Below are positions 42,358 through 52,398 of a stretch of 64,000 nt of DNA, one piece after another. Source of the DNA: Phycisphaerae bacterium (GTDB taxonomy: Bacteria > Planctomycetota > Phycisphaerae > Phycisphaerales > SM1A02); contig PAHO01000044.1 of assembly GCA_002705085.1 (NCBI GenBank), forward strand, positions 1 through 64,000. Direction: 5' to 3'. Made by a program: the position numbers and the translations under genes. How positions within the stretch are numbered: position 1 is the stretch's first letter; the number at the start of each line of letters is the position of its first letter. A model generated the notes under the pieces. It searched no databases, had not been told where the DNA came from, and saw nothing but the letters and a program-made list of their open reading frames with translations.

Positions 42358-43839
42358 ATGTTCTTCGGAAAGAAAAAGCCAAAAGATTCTGCCGAATCCA
42401 CAACGAACGATGCGCCAGCTTCTATCAGTCCAAATCCCGCCAAGGCGGACCCCTGGTTTCGGCACGCAGAGAATGCGAAAGATTCACTGCAGCACGCTTA
42501 CGCCTTGAAGCTTTTTGCCAGCGGCCTCTCATTCGACAACACCAGAGTCGATCTCGCGGACCCAATCTGGTCGTGCGCGGCTGCCCACCGAGACCAAGGT
42601 GGCAAATCTGCACCCTCGGCCGAGAAGAAGGAAATCGACAGCATGGGGCCCTACGGCAAGTTTGCCAGCGCGTATTACGCATGGCTGCGTGACCTCGGCA
42701 GCATCAAAGTAGCGGTTGAATTTATGCGCCAAGCACTTGCATTTGACTCCAAACAGTGGGCAAACCACCACGCAACCACCATCTTCAAGATGCACCTCAG
42801 TACCAAGACGTCCAAAAAAGGGTGGGTTGAATTGATGCGTTTGTGTGGCGAAGCAAACCACTGGGATCTGGCCCAGCAGGCCGGCGCCAAGGCTCGAGAA
42901 CTCGATCCCACTGATGGAGATCTCGACACCGAACTGAAAGACCTCGCCGCAGCCCGGGCCATGACCGAAGGCGGATACACCGAAGCAGCCGGAAGCGAGG
43001 GCGGGTTCCGGAAGATGATCAAAGATGCGGACAAGCAGAAGGAACTGCAGGAGGAAGAGACGCTAGCCGGTGGAGCCGAGACGGCTGCGGCTCCTCTTGA
43101 GCGGGCCCGACAAGCCTACGAGGCCAACCCATCCGACACCAATGCGGTGGCCAAGTTGCTCCAGTTGCTCCGACGAGTTGGAGACCAAGAAGCTCTCACT
43201 GAGGCGAAGCGAGTGGCCCTTGCAGCGTTCAATACAACCTCCGAGTACCGGTTCCGAATGTTTGCCGGAGACTTGGAGATAAAAGCCGCCGAGCAGCGCG
43301 TCGAGGACCGCAGGAAGGCGTCCGCCGAGGATCCTGACAACGACCAACTCATCCTGCAGCTTGAAGAGGCTGAGCGGAGCCTTCAAGAATTGAAGCTTTC
43401 GGAGTACTCCGAAAGGGTTGAGAAGTATCCAACCGACAGAAAGCGGAAGTATGACCTCGGGACCATCCTGTTCCGGCTCGGCAGAACGGAGGAGGCGATG
43501 GCCCAATTTCAGGCCGCAAAAGACGAGCCTCGCCTTCATGCGGATGCCGCCCACAATTTAGGACTCTGCTTCCACGCTGAAGGCTGGTTCATTGAGGCTG
43601 TTGCGGAGTTCGATGAAGCTTTGGCCCGAGTCGAGGCGTCGGAGCGTGAAAAGATTTTGGACATGAAATACGACCTCATGCTCGGCCTTATTGAGGGCGC
43701 CAAGTCTGAAAATGACGCAGAGATGGCGCAACGAGCCAAGTCGATCTGTTCTGAAATCGCCAGAACAAACATTGCTTACCGGGACATTCGGGATCGCCGC
43801 CGAGAAGTCGACGAAGTCATAGGCAAAATCAACGGATGA
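42358..43839 (+). CDS. Large TPR-repeat protein, unknown function
   Basis: A 493-residue soluble protein, mostly helical. TPR-like units are visible from about residue 115 (YAWLRDLGSIKVAVEFMRQAL) and again at 335-430 (YDLGTILFRLGRTEEAMAQFQAAK, HNLGLCFHAEGWFIEAVAEFDEAL). The N-terminus MFFGKKKPKDSAES is charged and disordered, and the centre has a coiled-coil-like QEEETLAGG and EEAERSLQEL. There is no signal peptide or enzyme motif. It is probably a scaffold; kdsB follows with a four-base overlap, so a link to envelope synthesis is possible but unproven. Confidence 0.8.
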   Translation: MFFGKKKPKDSAESTTNDAPASISPNPAKADPWFRHAENAKDSLQHAYALKLFASGLSFDNTRVDLADPIWSCAAAHRDQGGKSAPSAEKKEIDSMGPYGKFASAYYAWLRDLGSIKVAVEFMRQALAFDSKQWANHHATTIFKMHLSTKTSKKGWVELMRLCGEANHWDLAQQAGAKARELDPTDGDLDTELKDLAAARAMTEGGYTEAAGSEGGFRKMIKDADKQKELQEEETLAGGAETAAAPLERARQAYEANPSDTNAVAKLLQLLRRVGDQEALTEAKRVALAAFNTTSEYRFRMFAGDLEIKAAEQRVEDRRKASAEDPDNDQLILQLEEAERSLQELKLSEYSERVEKYPTDRKRKYDLGTILFRLGRTEEAMAQFQAAKDEPRLHADAAHNLGLCFHAEGWFIEAVAEFDEALARVEASEREKILDMKYDLMLGLIEGAKSENDAEMAQRAKSICSEIARTNIAYRDIRDRRREVDEVIGKING

Positions 43840-44582
43840 TCGGCGAGCAAAGGGTCCTGATTGTCCTTCCGGTCCGTCTCGGGTCCACCCGCCTGCCCCA
43901 GAAGGCAATCCTCAGTGAAACCGGAATGCCACTGGTAGTCCATGCCGCACAGAGGGCGGCGCAGTCCACGCATGTTGACCAAGTTGTCATCGCCGGAGAC
44001 CACGAGCTCATCGAAGAGGCCGTGAAGCCCTTTCGAATGACGTACGTCAATACCGGCGATCACCACACATCGGGGTCCAGCCGCTGTGCCGAGGTTCTGG
44101 AATCCCTAGATGCGGACATTGTCGTCAACGTCCAAGGGGATGAGCCTGAGGTCTCGCCTTCGCATATCGACGCCGTCATCGAGTCCATGGCTGATCCCAG
44201 CGTGGAGTGCGCAACCTTGGCCTGCCCATTGGACCCAGATGACCTACACAACCCAAACGTTGTGAAAGTCGCGCGGTCATTCGACGGTCGGGCGCTGTAC
44301 TTCAGCCGCTCGCCAATCCCTTTTGACCGAGACGGCACTGGTTGCATGCACTGGCGTCACGTTGGCCTCTACGCGTACAGGCCTCAGATACTGCGGGAGT
44401 TTTGCCAATGGGCCCAGAGCCCTCTTGAAAAAATCGAACGACTCGAACAACTCCGCCTGCTTGAACATGGGATCTCTATTCGAGTTGTCACCCATGGCGA
44501 GCCATCTCCCCCAGGAGTTGACACCGCCGAGCAGTACCAAGCATTTGTTGAGCGATGGCGCAAAGAGAACATCGAATGTTGA
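43836..44582 (+). CDS. kdsB: CMP-Kdo synthetase
   Basis: Couples CTP and Kdo to CMP-Kdo, the donor used by WaaA. The 248-residue nucleotidyltransferase has LPVRLGSTRLPQKAI (nucleotide-binding loop), VNVQGDEPEV (metal-binding Asp) and YFSRSPIPFDRDG, then HVGLYAYRPQIL and KIERLEQLRLLEHG typical of KdsB. ATG 43836 overlaps the TPR stop, and its own stop overlaps the next ATG by seven bases. Confidence 0.94.
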   Translation: MIGEQRVLIVLPVRLGSTRLPQKAILSETGMPLVVHAAQRAAQSTHVDQVVIAGDHELIEEAVKPFRMTYVNTGDHHTSGSSRCAEVLESLDADIVVNVQGDEPEVSPSHIDAVIESMADPSVECATLACPLDPDDLHNPNVVKVARSFDGRALYFSRSPIPFDRDGTGCMHWRHVGLYAYRPQILREFCQWAQSPLEKIERLEQLRLLEHGISIRVVTHGEPSPPGVDTAEQYQAFVERWRKENIEC

Positions 44583-45535
44583 CCATCATTGGGCTCGATG
44601 AGGCAGGGTTTGGACCACTGCTCGGCCCTCTTTGCACCGGAGCATCATCTCTCAGCCTTGATTTCGACCCCGCCGACGGCCCTCCTGATCTTTGGGCCCG
44701 CCTTGATTCAGTCGTGGGAAAGAGTCCACGAACCTCTGACATTCCCGTTGCCGACTCCAAAAAGTTGAAAAGCAGTTCCAAGCTCCCCCTTCGAAACCTC
44801 CTTGCAGGGCTTGTTCCTTTTGTTGAAGTCGCCACCGAAACCGAAATCAAAACGGATGAAGATCTGCTGAACGCGGTCGGCGTCTGTGACTTTGGACCGT
44901 TCGCGGGCGAGGCGGTCGGCCTGGACGAACTTGATGGTCTTGACCATGGCCAAAGGTCCCTGCGACGAGCCAAACTTGATCGAGCTTTGACATCGTCAGG
45001 CATCGTCGTGGAAGCGGTTCAGGCCACCGCGACCCACCCCAGGCGGCTCAACGAACTTTTTGACGAACTCGGCAACAAATCTTCAGCCAACACCACCCTG
45101 CTTTTTGCGCTGCTTCGGGACGTGCTCGGCACGGAGAAGCACCATCCGAACCCTCGGGTGGTCGTCGACCGACAAGGGGGATTGATGCGGTACCACGCAC
45201 TTTTAACCACGAAATTCCACGGCGCTACCATCAACACGATTGCCGAATCCCCTGAAATCAGCCGGTACTGCGTCGAACGGCATGAAAAATCTCTTCACAT
45301 CGGATTTGAAACCAAGGCCGATTCGACACACTTGACCGTTGCCTTGGCGTCGATGGCCGCAAAGACGGTCCGAGAACTCCTGATGGGCCGCCTCAACACG
45401 TTCTTCGGCCAAAAGCGGCCCGACTTGAAGCCGACCGCGGGCTACGTTCAGGACGGTCGACGCTGGCTGGCTGATATCGGGGATCTCCCTGAACGACTCG
45501 GCATCCCACGACGGCATCTGGTCCGAGACCGGTGA
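44576..45535 (+). CDS. Enlarged RNase HII-like protein
   Basis: A 319-residue protein. The first residues, IIGLDEAGFGPLLGPLCTGA, with VADSKKLK 50 residues later, copy the RNase HII signature (Asp8 and Glu9). VVVDRQGG (Asp198) and ADSTHLTVALASMAAKTVREL (Asp249) supply the third and fourth acids of a DEDD site. Typical RNase HII is about 200 residues, so roughly 100 residues are inserted, mostly between the first and third motifs. It may remove RNA primers or ribonucleotides, or have a new substrate. It starts at ATG 44576 inside the end of kdsB; a longer start 21 bases upstream is less likely. Confidence 0.72.
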   Translation: MLTIIGLDEAGFGPLLGPLCTGASSLSLDFDPADGPPDLWARLDSVVGKSPRTSDIPVADSKKLKSSSKLPLRNLLAGLVPFVEVATETEIKTDEDLLNAVGVCDFGPFAGEAVGLDELDGLDHGQRSLRRAKLDRALTSSGIVVEAVQATATHPRRLNELFDELGNKSSANTTLLFALLRDVLGTEKHHPNPRVVVDRQGGLMRYHALLTTKFHGATINTIAESPEISRYCVERHEKSLHIGFETKADSTHLTVALASMAAKTVRELLMGRLNTFFGQKRPDLKPTAGYVQDGRRWLADIGDLPERLGIPRRHLVRDR

Positions 45536-45554
45536 ATCCTTCGCCGAGTTCCGC

Positions 45555-45560
45555 TAGAAT
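45555..45560 (+). promoter_or_regulatory. -10 (TAGAAT) of fusA
   Basis: TAGAAT in the 90-base gap before fusA gives a leader of about 60 bases. AAGGA lies eight bases before ATG 45626. No convincing -35 is seen. Confidence 0.5.
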
Positions 45561-45625
45561 CTTCGTTTCGCCGGAACGCCGTTCTGGCTCCCCCTTTTCT
45601 GACTTCATTCCCAAGGATCACATCC

Positions 45626-47734
45626 ATGGCACTCGATCTGAGCAAAGTCCGCAACATCGGCATTTGCGCCCACATTGACGCGGGCAAAACCACCGTGACC
45701 GAGCGCGTTCTGTACTACACCGGACGCAGCTACAAGATCGGCGAAGTGCACGAAGGCACCGCCACCATGGACTTCCTCGAAGAAGAACAAGAGCGTGGCA
45801 TCACGATCCAGTCTGCAGCAACCACCTGCTTCTGGACCAAGGATGATGTGAAGTACCACGTCAACCTCATCGACACCCCCGGCCACGTTGACTTCACCAT
45901 TGAAGTCGAACGCTCCATGCGGGTCCTCGATGGTGCTGTGGTGGTCTTCGACGGCAAAGAAGGCGTCGAAGCCCAGTCAGAAACCGTGTGGCGACAAGCC
46001 GACCGATACGGCGTCCCCCGCATCTGCTTCATCAACAAGATGGACAAGCTCGGAGCGGACTTTGACTTCTCTTACAACTCCATCAAAGAGCGTCTCGGTG
46101 TCATCCCAATTCCGGTGCAAATTCCAATTGGCGCCGGTGACACCTTTGAAGGCATGGTCGACCTGATCACCATGCGGGCCTACTTCTTCACCGGCGACAA
46201 GGGTGAAGTGGTCGAAGAGCGTGACATCCCTGCAGAACTGCAAGAGTCCGCCACCATGTACCGCTCCGAGATGATCGAAACCGCTTCGCAATTCGATGAC
46301 GATCTGATGGAGAAGTACCTCGAAGACGAAGATGGACTGACCGAAGCAGACATCCGCAAAGCCGTGCGAAAAGCGGTTCTGGGACAAGAGGGTTACGCAG
46401 TGTTCTGCGGATCCGCACTCAAGAACATTGGGGTGCAACGCGTTCTCGACGGTGTGATTGACTACTTGCCCAATCCAACCGAAGTCCCTGACGTGGAAGG
46501 CACCGACCCCAAGGACGAAGAAATCGCCTTGACTCGGCCCCACAACCCAGATGCCCCATTCTCCGCCTTGGTCTTCAAGATCGTGAACGACACCCACGGC
46601 GACCTGACCTACATGCGGGTCTATTCAGGCACCCTCGAGCGAGGCTCACGTCTGTTGAATCCTGGCAACAACAAGAAAGAGAACATCTCTCGAATCTTTG
46701 AAATGCACGCCAAGGATCGCGATGCACTCGACTCTTGTGAAGCTGGACAGATCGTCGCCGTGGTTGGTCTCAAGAACTCCATGACTGGAGACACGCTGTG
46801 CTCAGAAGCAGATCCAATCATCTTGGAGCGGATGCACTTCCCCGACCCTGTGATCTCGATGTCCATTGAGCCACAAACCGCCGATGACCGCAAGAAGCTT
46901 GGCGACGCGTTGGTCACCATTCGCCGCGAGGACCCCTCCTTCCGCTCGGAGTACAACGACGAGACGGGCGAGACCATCATTGCGGGCATGGGCGAACTTC
47001 ACCTTGAGATCATCAAGAATCGCCTGGTTCGTGATATGAAAATTGGCGTGAACGTTGGCCAGCCCAAAGTTTCCTACCGAGAATCACTCAGCGGCGAGGC
47101 CAACGAAGTTCGCGGCAAGTTCGTCAAGCAGACTGGTGGTCGCGGTCAATATGGCGATGCCGTGTTGACTGTGAAACCAATGACGCCTTCCGAAGCCGAA
47201 GAGCTTGGATTGGTGATGAAGGACGGCGTCGCCTTCCGTGACTCCATCTCACAAGGTGTCATTCCAAAGGAATACATCCCAAGTGTGGAATATGGCGTTC
47301 GGGAATGTGCCAAGAGCGGCGTTCTCGGCGGCTACCCCATGGTCAACGTCTTCGTTGACTTGGTGTTTGGCTCCTACCACGATGTTGACTCCAGCCAAGT
47401 CGCCTTCGAACAGGCCGGTCGACTGGCCTTCAAGCTTGCGTGCGAAGAAGCTGGCATCGGCCTGCTTGAGCCCATCATGAAAGTCACGGTCACCACCCCT
47501 GAAGACTTCTTTGGCTCTGTCTCGGGCGATATTTCGTCTCGGCGAGGTCAAATCGTTGATTCAGAACTCCGAGGCATTGTTCGAATCATCACGGCAGAAG
47601 TCCCGCTTTCAGAAATGTTCGGCTACACCTCCACGCTTCGAGGTCTCACCCAAGGCCGGGCATCGAGCTCCATGGAGCCACTTGAATACCGCATGCTTCC
47701 TCCGCGTTTGGCCGAGGAAGTGTTGAAGGGCTGA
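45626..47734 (+). CDS. fusA: Elongation factor G
   Basis: The GTPase that moves tRNA and mRNA through the ribosome. The 702-residue protein has G1 AHIDAGKTT (residues 15-23), the switch [16 protein letters not shown]3 [13 protein letters not shown] and G4 NKMDK. The domain IV stretch [11 protein letters not shown] and the C-terminal [28 protein letters not shown] are normal. ATG 45626 has AAGGATCAC before it. It is not in a str operon here: rpsL, rpsG and tuf are absent nearby. Confidence 0.97.
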   Translation: MALDLSKVRNIGICAHIDAGKTTVTERVLYYTGRSYKIGEVHEGTATMDFLEEEQERGITIQSAATTCFWTKDDVKYHVNLIDTPGHVDFTIEVERSMRVLDGAVVVFDGKEGVEAQSETVWRQADRYGVPRICFINKMDKLGADFDFSYNSIKERLGVIPIPVQIPIGAGDTFEGMVDLITMRAYFFTGDKGEVVEERDIPAELQESATMYRSEMIETASQFDDDLMEKYLEDEDGLTEADIRKAVRKAVLGQEGYAVFCGSALKNIGVQRVLDGVIDYLPNPTEVPDVEGTDPKDEEIALTRPHNPDAPFSALVFKIVNDTHGDLTYMRVYSGTLERGSRLLNPGNNKKENISRIFEMHAKDRDALDSCEAGQIVAVVGLKNSMTGDTLCSEADPIILERMHFPDPVISMSIEPQTADDRKKLGDALVTIRREDPSFRSEYNDETGETIIAGMGELHLEIIKNRLVRDMKIGVNVGQPKVSYRESLSGEANEVRGKFVKQTGGRGQYGDAVLTVKPMTPSEAEELGLVMKDGVAFRDSISQGVIPKEYIPSVEYGVRECAKSGVLGGYPMVNVFVDLVFGSYHDVDSSQVAFEQAGRLAFKLACEEAGIGLLEPIMKVTVTTPEDFFGSVSGDISSRRGQIVDSELRGIVRIITAEVPLSEMFGYTSTLRGLTQGRASSSMEPLEYRMLPPRLAEEVLKG

Positions 47735-47739
47735 AATTC

Positions 47740-48786
47740 GTGACCAATCAACACCAACCTGCCGCCCCGCCTCATTGCGGGGCGGCGGTTGTTTCTGAGG
47801 CGAGAGCCCTGGAATGGGCGGTCAGACTCGGCGCAAAGAGTTGGGTGAGCGCGCGGCCAAACCCTCCGGTTGGTTGCGTCGTGCTGACGCGTTCCGGGAA
47901 GTGTGTTGGCTATGGCCGACACACTTCTCCCGGAGAACCCCACGCAGAAGTAGTCGCTCTGCAAATGGCCGGGTCCCAGTCCAAGGACTCCACCGTCGTG
48001 GTCACCTTGGAGCCCTGCAACCACCACGGCCGGACCCCACCCTGCACAGAACGGATCCTCAAATCTGGAGTCCGTCGCGTCGTGTATGCCACCAAAGACC
48101 CGAACCCAGCGGCAGAAGGCGGTTCGGACTTCCTGAAGCATCACGGAATAGATGTGGAACACGTGCCGCACCGCCTCGCCGACCGTCTGAATGCTCCCCA
48201 CGTCACTTGGTCGATGAAATCACGCCCACATGTAATTGCAAAATGGGCCCAGTCCCCTGAGGGCAACATGTGCCCGCCGCCAACCCATGGGCAATGGATC
48301 AGTAGCGTCAGGTCGAGAATGGAAGTGCACCGAATCCGAGGACGTGTTGACGCTGTTCTGACCGGTATGGGCTCCGTGATTGCGGATGATTGCCTTTTGA
48401 GCCCAAGAAATCACAAGCGTCGACAGACCCCTTTGATCGCGGTGGCCTCACGATCCAGATCGCTACCCCCAACCGCCAGAGTTCTTGAAAACCCAAGCGT
48501 TGAACTGATCACGGAGGGAAATCCTCTGGACCAGTTGAAGGCGCTGCAGCGGCTTGGAGCCCACGTGGTGCTGCTTGAGGCTGGCCCAAGACTTCTTCAT
48601 GCGTATTGGAAGGCAAACCTGATCGACGAGGCTTGGATCTTCGTCGGACCAAAGCCGATGCCGGACGGAACCGGCCGTTCACCGGTGCCATCACCTGAGA
48701 AGAGGCTGCGGGGCCATCCGAAGGGCTTCACTATGGATCTTGGACCGGACCGGCTGTACCAGATCCCGATTGAATCCAAAGGATGA
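47740..48786 (+). CDS. ribD: Bifunctional riboflavin biosynthesis deaminase/reductase
   Basis: Two steps of riboflavin synthesis: deamination of the pyrimidine ring, then NADPH reduction of the ribose. The 348-residue protein has the zinc deaminase site PHAEV (His68, Glu70) and EPCNHHGRTPPC (Cys93, Cys102) in the N-terminal half. The reductase half has VDAVLTGMGSVIADDCLL and VVLLEAGPRLLHAYW. GTG 47740 is the only usual start upstream of EARALEWAV. The first 17 codons contain a strong GC hairpin (47761-47786). The 3' end overlaps the DUF4340 gene by 56 bases. It follows fusA by five bases. Confidence 0.9.
   Translation: MTNQHQPAAPPHCGAAVVSEARALEWAVRLGAKSWVSARPNPPVGCVVLTRSGKCVGYGRHTSPGEPHAEVVALQMAGSQSKDSTVVVTLEPCNHHGRTPPCTERILKSGVRRVVYATKDPNPAAEGGSDFLKHHGIDVEHVPHRLADRLNAPHVTWSMKSRPHVIAKWAQSPEGNMCPPPTHGQWISSVRSRMEVHRIRGRVDAVLTGMGSVIADDCLLSPRNHKRRQTPLIAVASRSRSLPPTARVLENPSVELITEGNPLDQLKALQRLGAHVVLLEAGPRLLHAYWKANLIDEAWIFVGPKPMPDGTGRSPVPSPEKRLRGHPKGFTMDLGPDRLYQIPIESKG
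47755..47790 (+). terminator. GC-rich hairpin inside the ribD start region, possible fusA terminator
   Basis: Perfect 10-bp arms GCCGCCCCGC and GCGGGGCGGC around CTCATT (47761-47786) can be extended by AACC/GGTT with one bulged base. GTTTCT follows. It begins 27 bases past the fusA stop but lies in the first codons of ribD, so it may stop or attenuate transcription between them. Confidence 0.5.
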
Positions 48787-49939
48787 GATCCTCGCTGGCC
48801 GGCAAGATTCGAGCAAGGCCCTCACTCCAGACCGCAACCTGCCCCGCTTCTGCTTGGATTTTTCCGGAAAAGAGAGTGGCCCCTGTCGCGTCGAAGGCTT
48901 CAACGATCATCCCCTCGGCCAAAGTGGAGGCCAGGGCGAAATTCGTGGCAGGAGTCAGCGTCAAAGCGTCAACCAGGGATTGCCCCATCGGGTCAAAGCG
49001 TCCTGACAGTGAACTCCGGCGAACGACTTGATCACCAACAGCAATTGATTCGACACGTTCTGGCGCAGTGGTGGTACAGGTAGGAATCAGGAACCGGGTC
49101 GGGCTGGTCAAAATGAACGCGGCATCATCAGAATCAACGACAAAGACCACGTCCTCACCGCGGACTTGGGCCAAACGGGAGCCATCGGCCAAGCGTTTCC
49201 CGAATCGAACCGAGCGGCTGCCCTGCCCGTCAGTCGCGAGCAAAGACAGTTCCGCAGCTACCGAGAAGAGTCCAGTCGCCAATCGATGGTCATTCGGATC
49301 GACCTCTCCGAGGATTGCAATGGCCAGTTTTTGTTCAACGGCGGCCAGCCAAGTCTGCACAGCGCCCGAATCCGCCGGGGCCAACAACGGCTCGTGTAAG
49401 GACCACGATGCGGCTTTTGAAAGTTCGAGGGCGGGCACGTCGCCGATGGTGATACGGATCTTGTCGGGTGAGATGGAAGGGGGAACAATTTGAAGCGTGC
49501 GAAATGGGGCGAGTCCGAAGCGAATCGGCTCGGCAACTTCAGAACTGGCAGCAAACCAGTTGCCTTCAATGCTTATTTTCACGGGCCCCTCTAGGTCGAA
49601 CCAGATCGGGAGATCTTTGGACAGTCCCAGTTCGGGAGATGAAAACCGAAGCGTGTGCTCCGACGAGGTCGCGGGAGGAAGGCACGGCTCGATTGTTTCA
49701 ACCTTCGCTATCCAATCTTCAACTTGAAAGTTCGAGAGGCGAGACCGGGCAGGGAATTCAGAGACCCAGCCGCCGGTGTTGACCATGCGCCACCCCGAAG
49801 GGCCTTGGAGATCAACACGGGTGTACTGCCCAAGATCGAGCCGGGGCACACTGCGGGTCGCCAAAGGACGGTCCCAGGCCGACCAAAAGACGCAGCCAGC
49901 GGTGAACAGAGCGAGAACGAAGGTGGATCGCCATCTCAT
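48731..49939 (-). CDS. DUF4340-like exported protein of ABC operon
   Basis: A 402-residue protein with an N-terminal membrane anchor (STFVLALFTAGCVFWSAW). The body has repeated beta-rich units of DUF4340 type: TLRFSSPELGLSKDLPIWF, DHRLATGLFSVAAELSLL, SRLAQVRGEDVVFVVDSD and AAFILTSPTRFLIP. Such proteins accompany Gld-type ABC transporters in planctomycetes and probably sit at the membrane as accessory subunits. I start at ATG 49939 (overlap ATGA with the permease stop), since the upstream extension lies in the permease gene. Its 3' end overlaps ribD by 56 bases. Confidence 0.72.
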   Translation of the reverse strand: MRWRSTFVLALFTAGCVFWSAWDRPLATRSVPRLDLGQYTRVDLQGPSGWRMVNTGGWVSEFPARSRLSNFQVEDWIAKVETIEPCLPPATSSEHTLRFSSPELGLSKDLPIWFDLEGPVKISIEGNWFAASSEVAEPIRFGLAPFRTLQIVPPSISPDKIRITIGDVPALELSKAASWSLHEPLLAPADSGAVQTWLAAVEQKLAIAILGEVDPNDHRLATGLFSVAAELSLLATDGQGSRSVRFGKRLADGSRLAQVRGEDVVFVVDSDDAAFILTSPTRFLIPTCTTTAPERVESIAVGDQVVRRSSLSGRFDPMGQSLVDALTLTPATNFALASTLAEGMIVEAFDATGATLFSGKIQAEAGQVAVWSEGLARILPASEDLILWIQSGSGTAGPVQDP

Positions 49940-52398
49940 GAGGAACGCCTCAAAGCAGAGCTGCACGCAGCGGCAAGCAACAGGAGGGGGATGGCGACGG
50001 TCGAAATCAGAACCCAAACAAGACGCTCCAGTGCACTCGGCTGGAATCGGCCGAGGGCTGCGTTTGGCCCCAAGCCGAGGGCGTCTTGGCCGTTGGACCA
50101 TCGCAGGAGCGAAGAAGCAAGCTCATAATTTCCGGATGTGGCAGCCGACGACGATCGATTCGCACGCAGGCCCGGATCAAGCCAACGAGCCGAACCAACC
50201 AAGGCGAGGCGCCTTCGGCCTTCATCCTTCAAGCGAACGAGCCCCATCGGGACCGGGTTGGGTACGACAGCGCCATTGGGAGTGGTCCAGTCCTTTACTT
50301 CGCCCCGGCGCGGCGACGGGAGCCATTGAAAGCATGCGCCTTCGGATCCTAGATCAACGGCGAGCGGGAAGCCGATCGGCAAACCCCCAACCGAACCAGA
50401 CACCGGGTGATCAGATCTCCAGTCTGGCTGGATGAGAAGATCGGTTTGACGAACGTTTCGTCGAGTTACAGACGACCCAAGCGCTGATTCAAGACTGGAG
50501 TTGACGCCGAGATCACGCAGAAGGTCTTCCCAGGGAGAATCCAAACCGAACCTCGAGCGAATGGAGGGCCCAACACAGAGGACGACGTTTTGCTGAGGAT
50601 CGCGGACAACATCAGCCACCTGGCGGAAGAACGCATAGCCCGCGGGGTCGGATTCGACCGCAAGGGGCGGATCAACAAGAGCAAGAACGACAGAGTCTTC
50701 ACGTTTGGACTGGAGGGGGGAAACCTGCAGACCACGAAGCTGCAATTCGTAGGCCACGGCTTGCACAAGTTCTTCTGAGCCGGTTGGTGCCAAGATCGCA
50801 ACCTGCGTGGACGGGCTCCCGGCAAACTCTTCAACAACTTGACTCAACACAGATTCGCTTCGCAAGGAAGTTCCTGATCCGAATTGGACCAGCAAGGCGG
50901 TGGAGGATCGGAATGCCTTCATCTCACCATCGACAAGAAACGCCATCCCCCCGCTGTCCGAAAACAACTTCGCCGCGGCGAGCTCCATTTCATCCGCCAG
51001 AATGAGCAGCTCCCGGGCCCAGTCCAGAGGTGCCCCGGAGCCAGGCCCGTCGCCCGCAGTGGCCGCAATTTGCTGGAGAGCAACGCTGAGTTGACCAGCG
51101 ATGGCGCCGAGATCTGGGAGAACACCCCTATTCAGGCCTGCATTCACGCGGCGGAGCGTCTCCGCCACCCCAACGATCACCTCCGCGTGGTCCTCTGGTG
51201 AAAGCAAATTGACCTGAGCTTCTAGGAAGGCCATGGCTTCGCTAATTTTCTGAGGCCGAAGAGCTGTTTCAGAGAATTGACGTTGCCATCTGGCGATCTC
51301 TTGGCTGGAAATCTCGCCCCTTCGAAGTTCCGCCAAGTCCACAACAATGACTTCCACCGGAGCGTTTTCGGCAGCCCGCTCCAAGATTCGGCGGGTAAAT
51401 CGAAGATCATCCGAAGGAACCTCATCGCCATTCAACGTGAGAAAGAGCGTCGACCCATCAGGCAACATCCCGAGTGCATCATGAAGTCTTGGCGATGGCA
51501 AAGCTCTGCCGAGCGGAGTCAGGTCTACGGATCCATGAAGGTTTCGGTTGGATGATGAACAGAAAGCAAGTGTGAGAAATCCCCATAGAAAAGCCCGAAC
51601 AAGAATGTGTCGGCGTAGCCCAATTTGACCGCTGAATGCCCGAGCGCGGAGGCCTCCTGAAGCAGCAAGGACCGCAACCGCACCCAAGATGGCCAAATTC
51701 AGCAGTGAGGCCAACTCCACTTGCCCGTCCAGAAGGCCTCGAGCCAAACGAACTGGGTGATTGCTGGCCAGTTGAACGCTCAGTCCGGTGATCGCCGTAC
51801 TCAGCCAGCCCAAGCCAGCCTCATCGATCCGGTCGGCGAGGAGTGGCAAAGCGGCAACCGCACCCAGACCGAGGGCAGGCACCAGAAGCGTGAAGAGCAA
51901 CGTGAGAAAAGTGGAGCGAAGCCAAAGAGTCGCCGCGAGCACCATGACGGTCCACGTCGCAAGCAAGAGAACGGCCACCACCAAGTTACCAAGCATGGTG
52001 ATGGCAGACGCCTGATGGAGAAGTGACACGCAGAGAATCGGCACCAAGGGCAAGGCAAACAGCGACAGTGCGCCGGCTGTGCTCAGCATCATCGACAGGA
52101 CAAGGCCGATGGGCCTCACCGGACCTGAGAGCCTCCACTCGAGCAGGCCGGTTCGATCAGGCTCGAGGACGGTTCGCATGACCAGCATCGGGACAATGAT
52201 CGCGGCGGAGAGGGTCCACAATTGAATGACTGCAGCCGCGTCGGCGGGAGCGCCAATGCAAAATCCGGCGTCAACGACTGGGGCGGCCAACCACCAGCCG
52301 AGTCCCCATAGGAGGGCAAATGAAGATGCCGCGAAGAGCGCCCCTGGCGAGCGCAAGGCCACCAATCCTTCGCGGATTCCAATGCGGATCGCGCTCAT
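49936..52398 (-). CDS. Gld-type ABC permease fused to GldG-like extracytoplasmic domain
   Basis: An 820-residue protein. Residues 1-290 are an ABC-2 type permease with six hydrophobic segments (LFAASSFALLWGLGWWLAAP, MLGNLVVAVLLLATWTVMVLA). From about 300 to 770 lies a soluble GldG-like domain (LGMLPDGSTLFLTLNGDEVPSDDL, VEVIVVDLAELRRGE, VALVDPPLAV), ending with one more membrane helix (VWVLISTVAIPLLLLAAAC). In gliding bacteria GldF and GldG are usually separate. It is probably an exporter of unknown cargo rather than a gliding motor. It is coupled by four-base overlaps to the ATPase and the DUF4340 gene. Confidence 0.78.
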   Translation of the reverse strand: MSAIRIGIREGLVALRSPGALFAASSFALLWGLGWWLAAPVVDAGFCIGAPADAAAVIQLWTLSAAIIVPMLVMRTVLEPDRTGLLEWRLSGPVRPIGLVLSMMLSTAGALSLFALPLVPILCVSLLHQASAITMLGNLVVAVLLLATWTVMVLAATLWLRSTFLTLLFTLLVPALGLGAVAALPLLADRIDEAGLGWLSTAITGLSVQLASNHPVRLARGLLDGQVELASLLNLAILGAVAVLAASGGLRARAFSGQIGLRRHILVRAFLWGFLTLAFCSSSNRNLHGSVDLTPLGRALPSPRLHDALGMLPDGSTLFLTLNGDEVPSDDLRFTRRILERAAENAPVEVIVVDLAELRRGEISSQEIARWQRQFSETALRPQKISEAMAFLEAQVNLLSPEDHAEVIVGVAETLRRVNAGLNRGVLPDLGAIAGQLSVALQQIAATAGDGPGSGAPLDWARELLILADEMELAAAKLFSDSGGMAFLVDGEMKAFRSSTALLVQFGSGTSLRSESVLSQVVEEFAGSPSTQVAILAPTGSEELVQAVAYELQLRGLQVSPLQSKREDSVVLALVDPPLAVESDPAGYAFFRQVADVVRDPQQNVVLCVGPSIRSRFGLDSPWEDLLRDLGVNSSLESALGSSVTRRNVRQTDLLIQPDWRSDHPVSGSVGGLPIGFPLAVDLGSEGACFQWLPSPRRGEVKDWTTPNGAVVPNPVPMGLVRLKDEGRRRLALVGSARWLDPGLRANRSSSAATSGNYELASSLLRWSNGQDALGLGPNAALGRFQPSALERLVWVLISTVAIPLLLLAAACSSALRRSS

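Noticed and set aside
47740-47790. FMN riboswitch before ribD
   Set aside because: The fusA-ribD gap is five bases, too short for an RFN element; only a simple GC hairpin is present.
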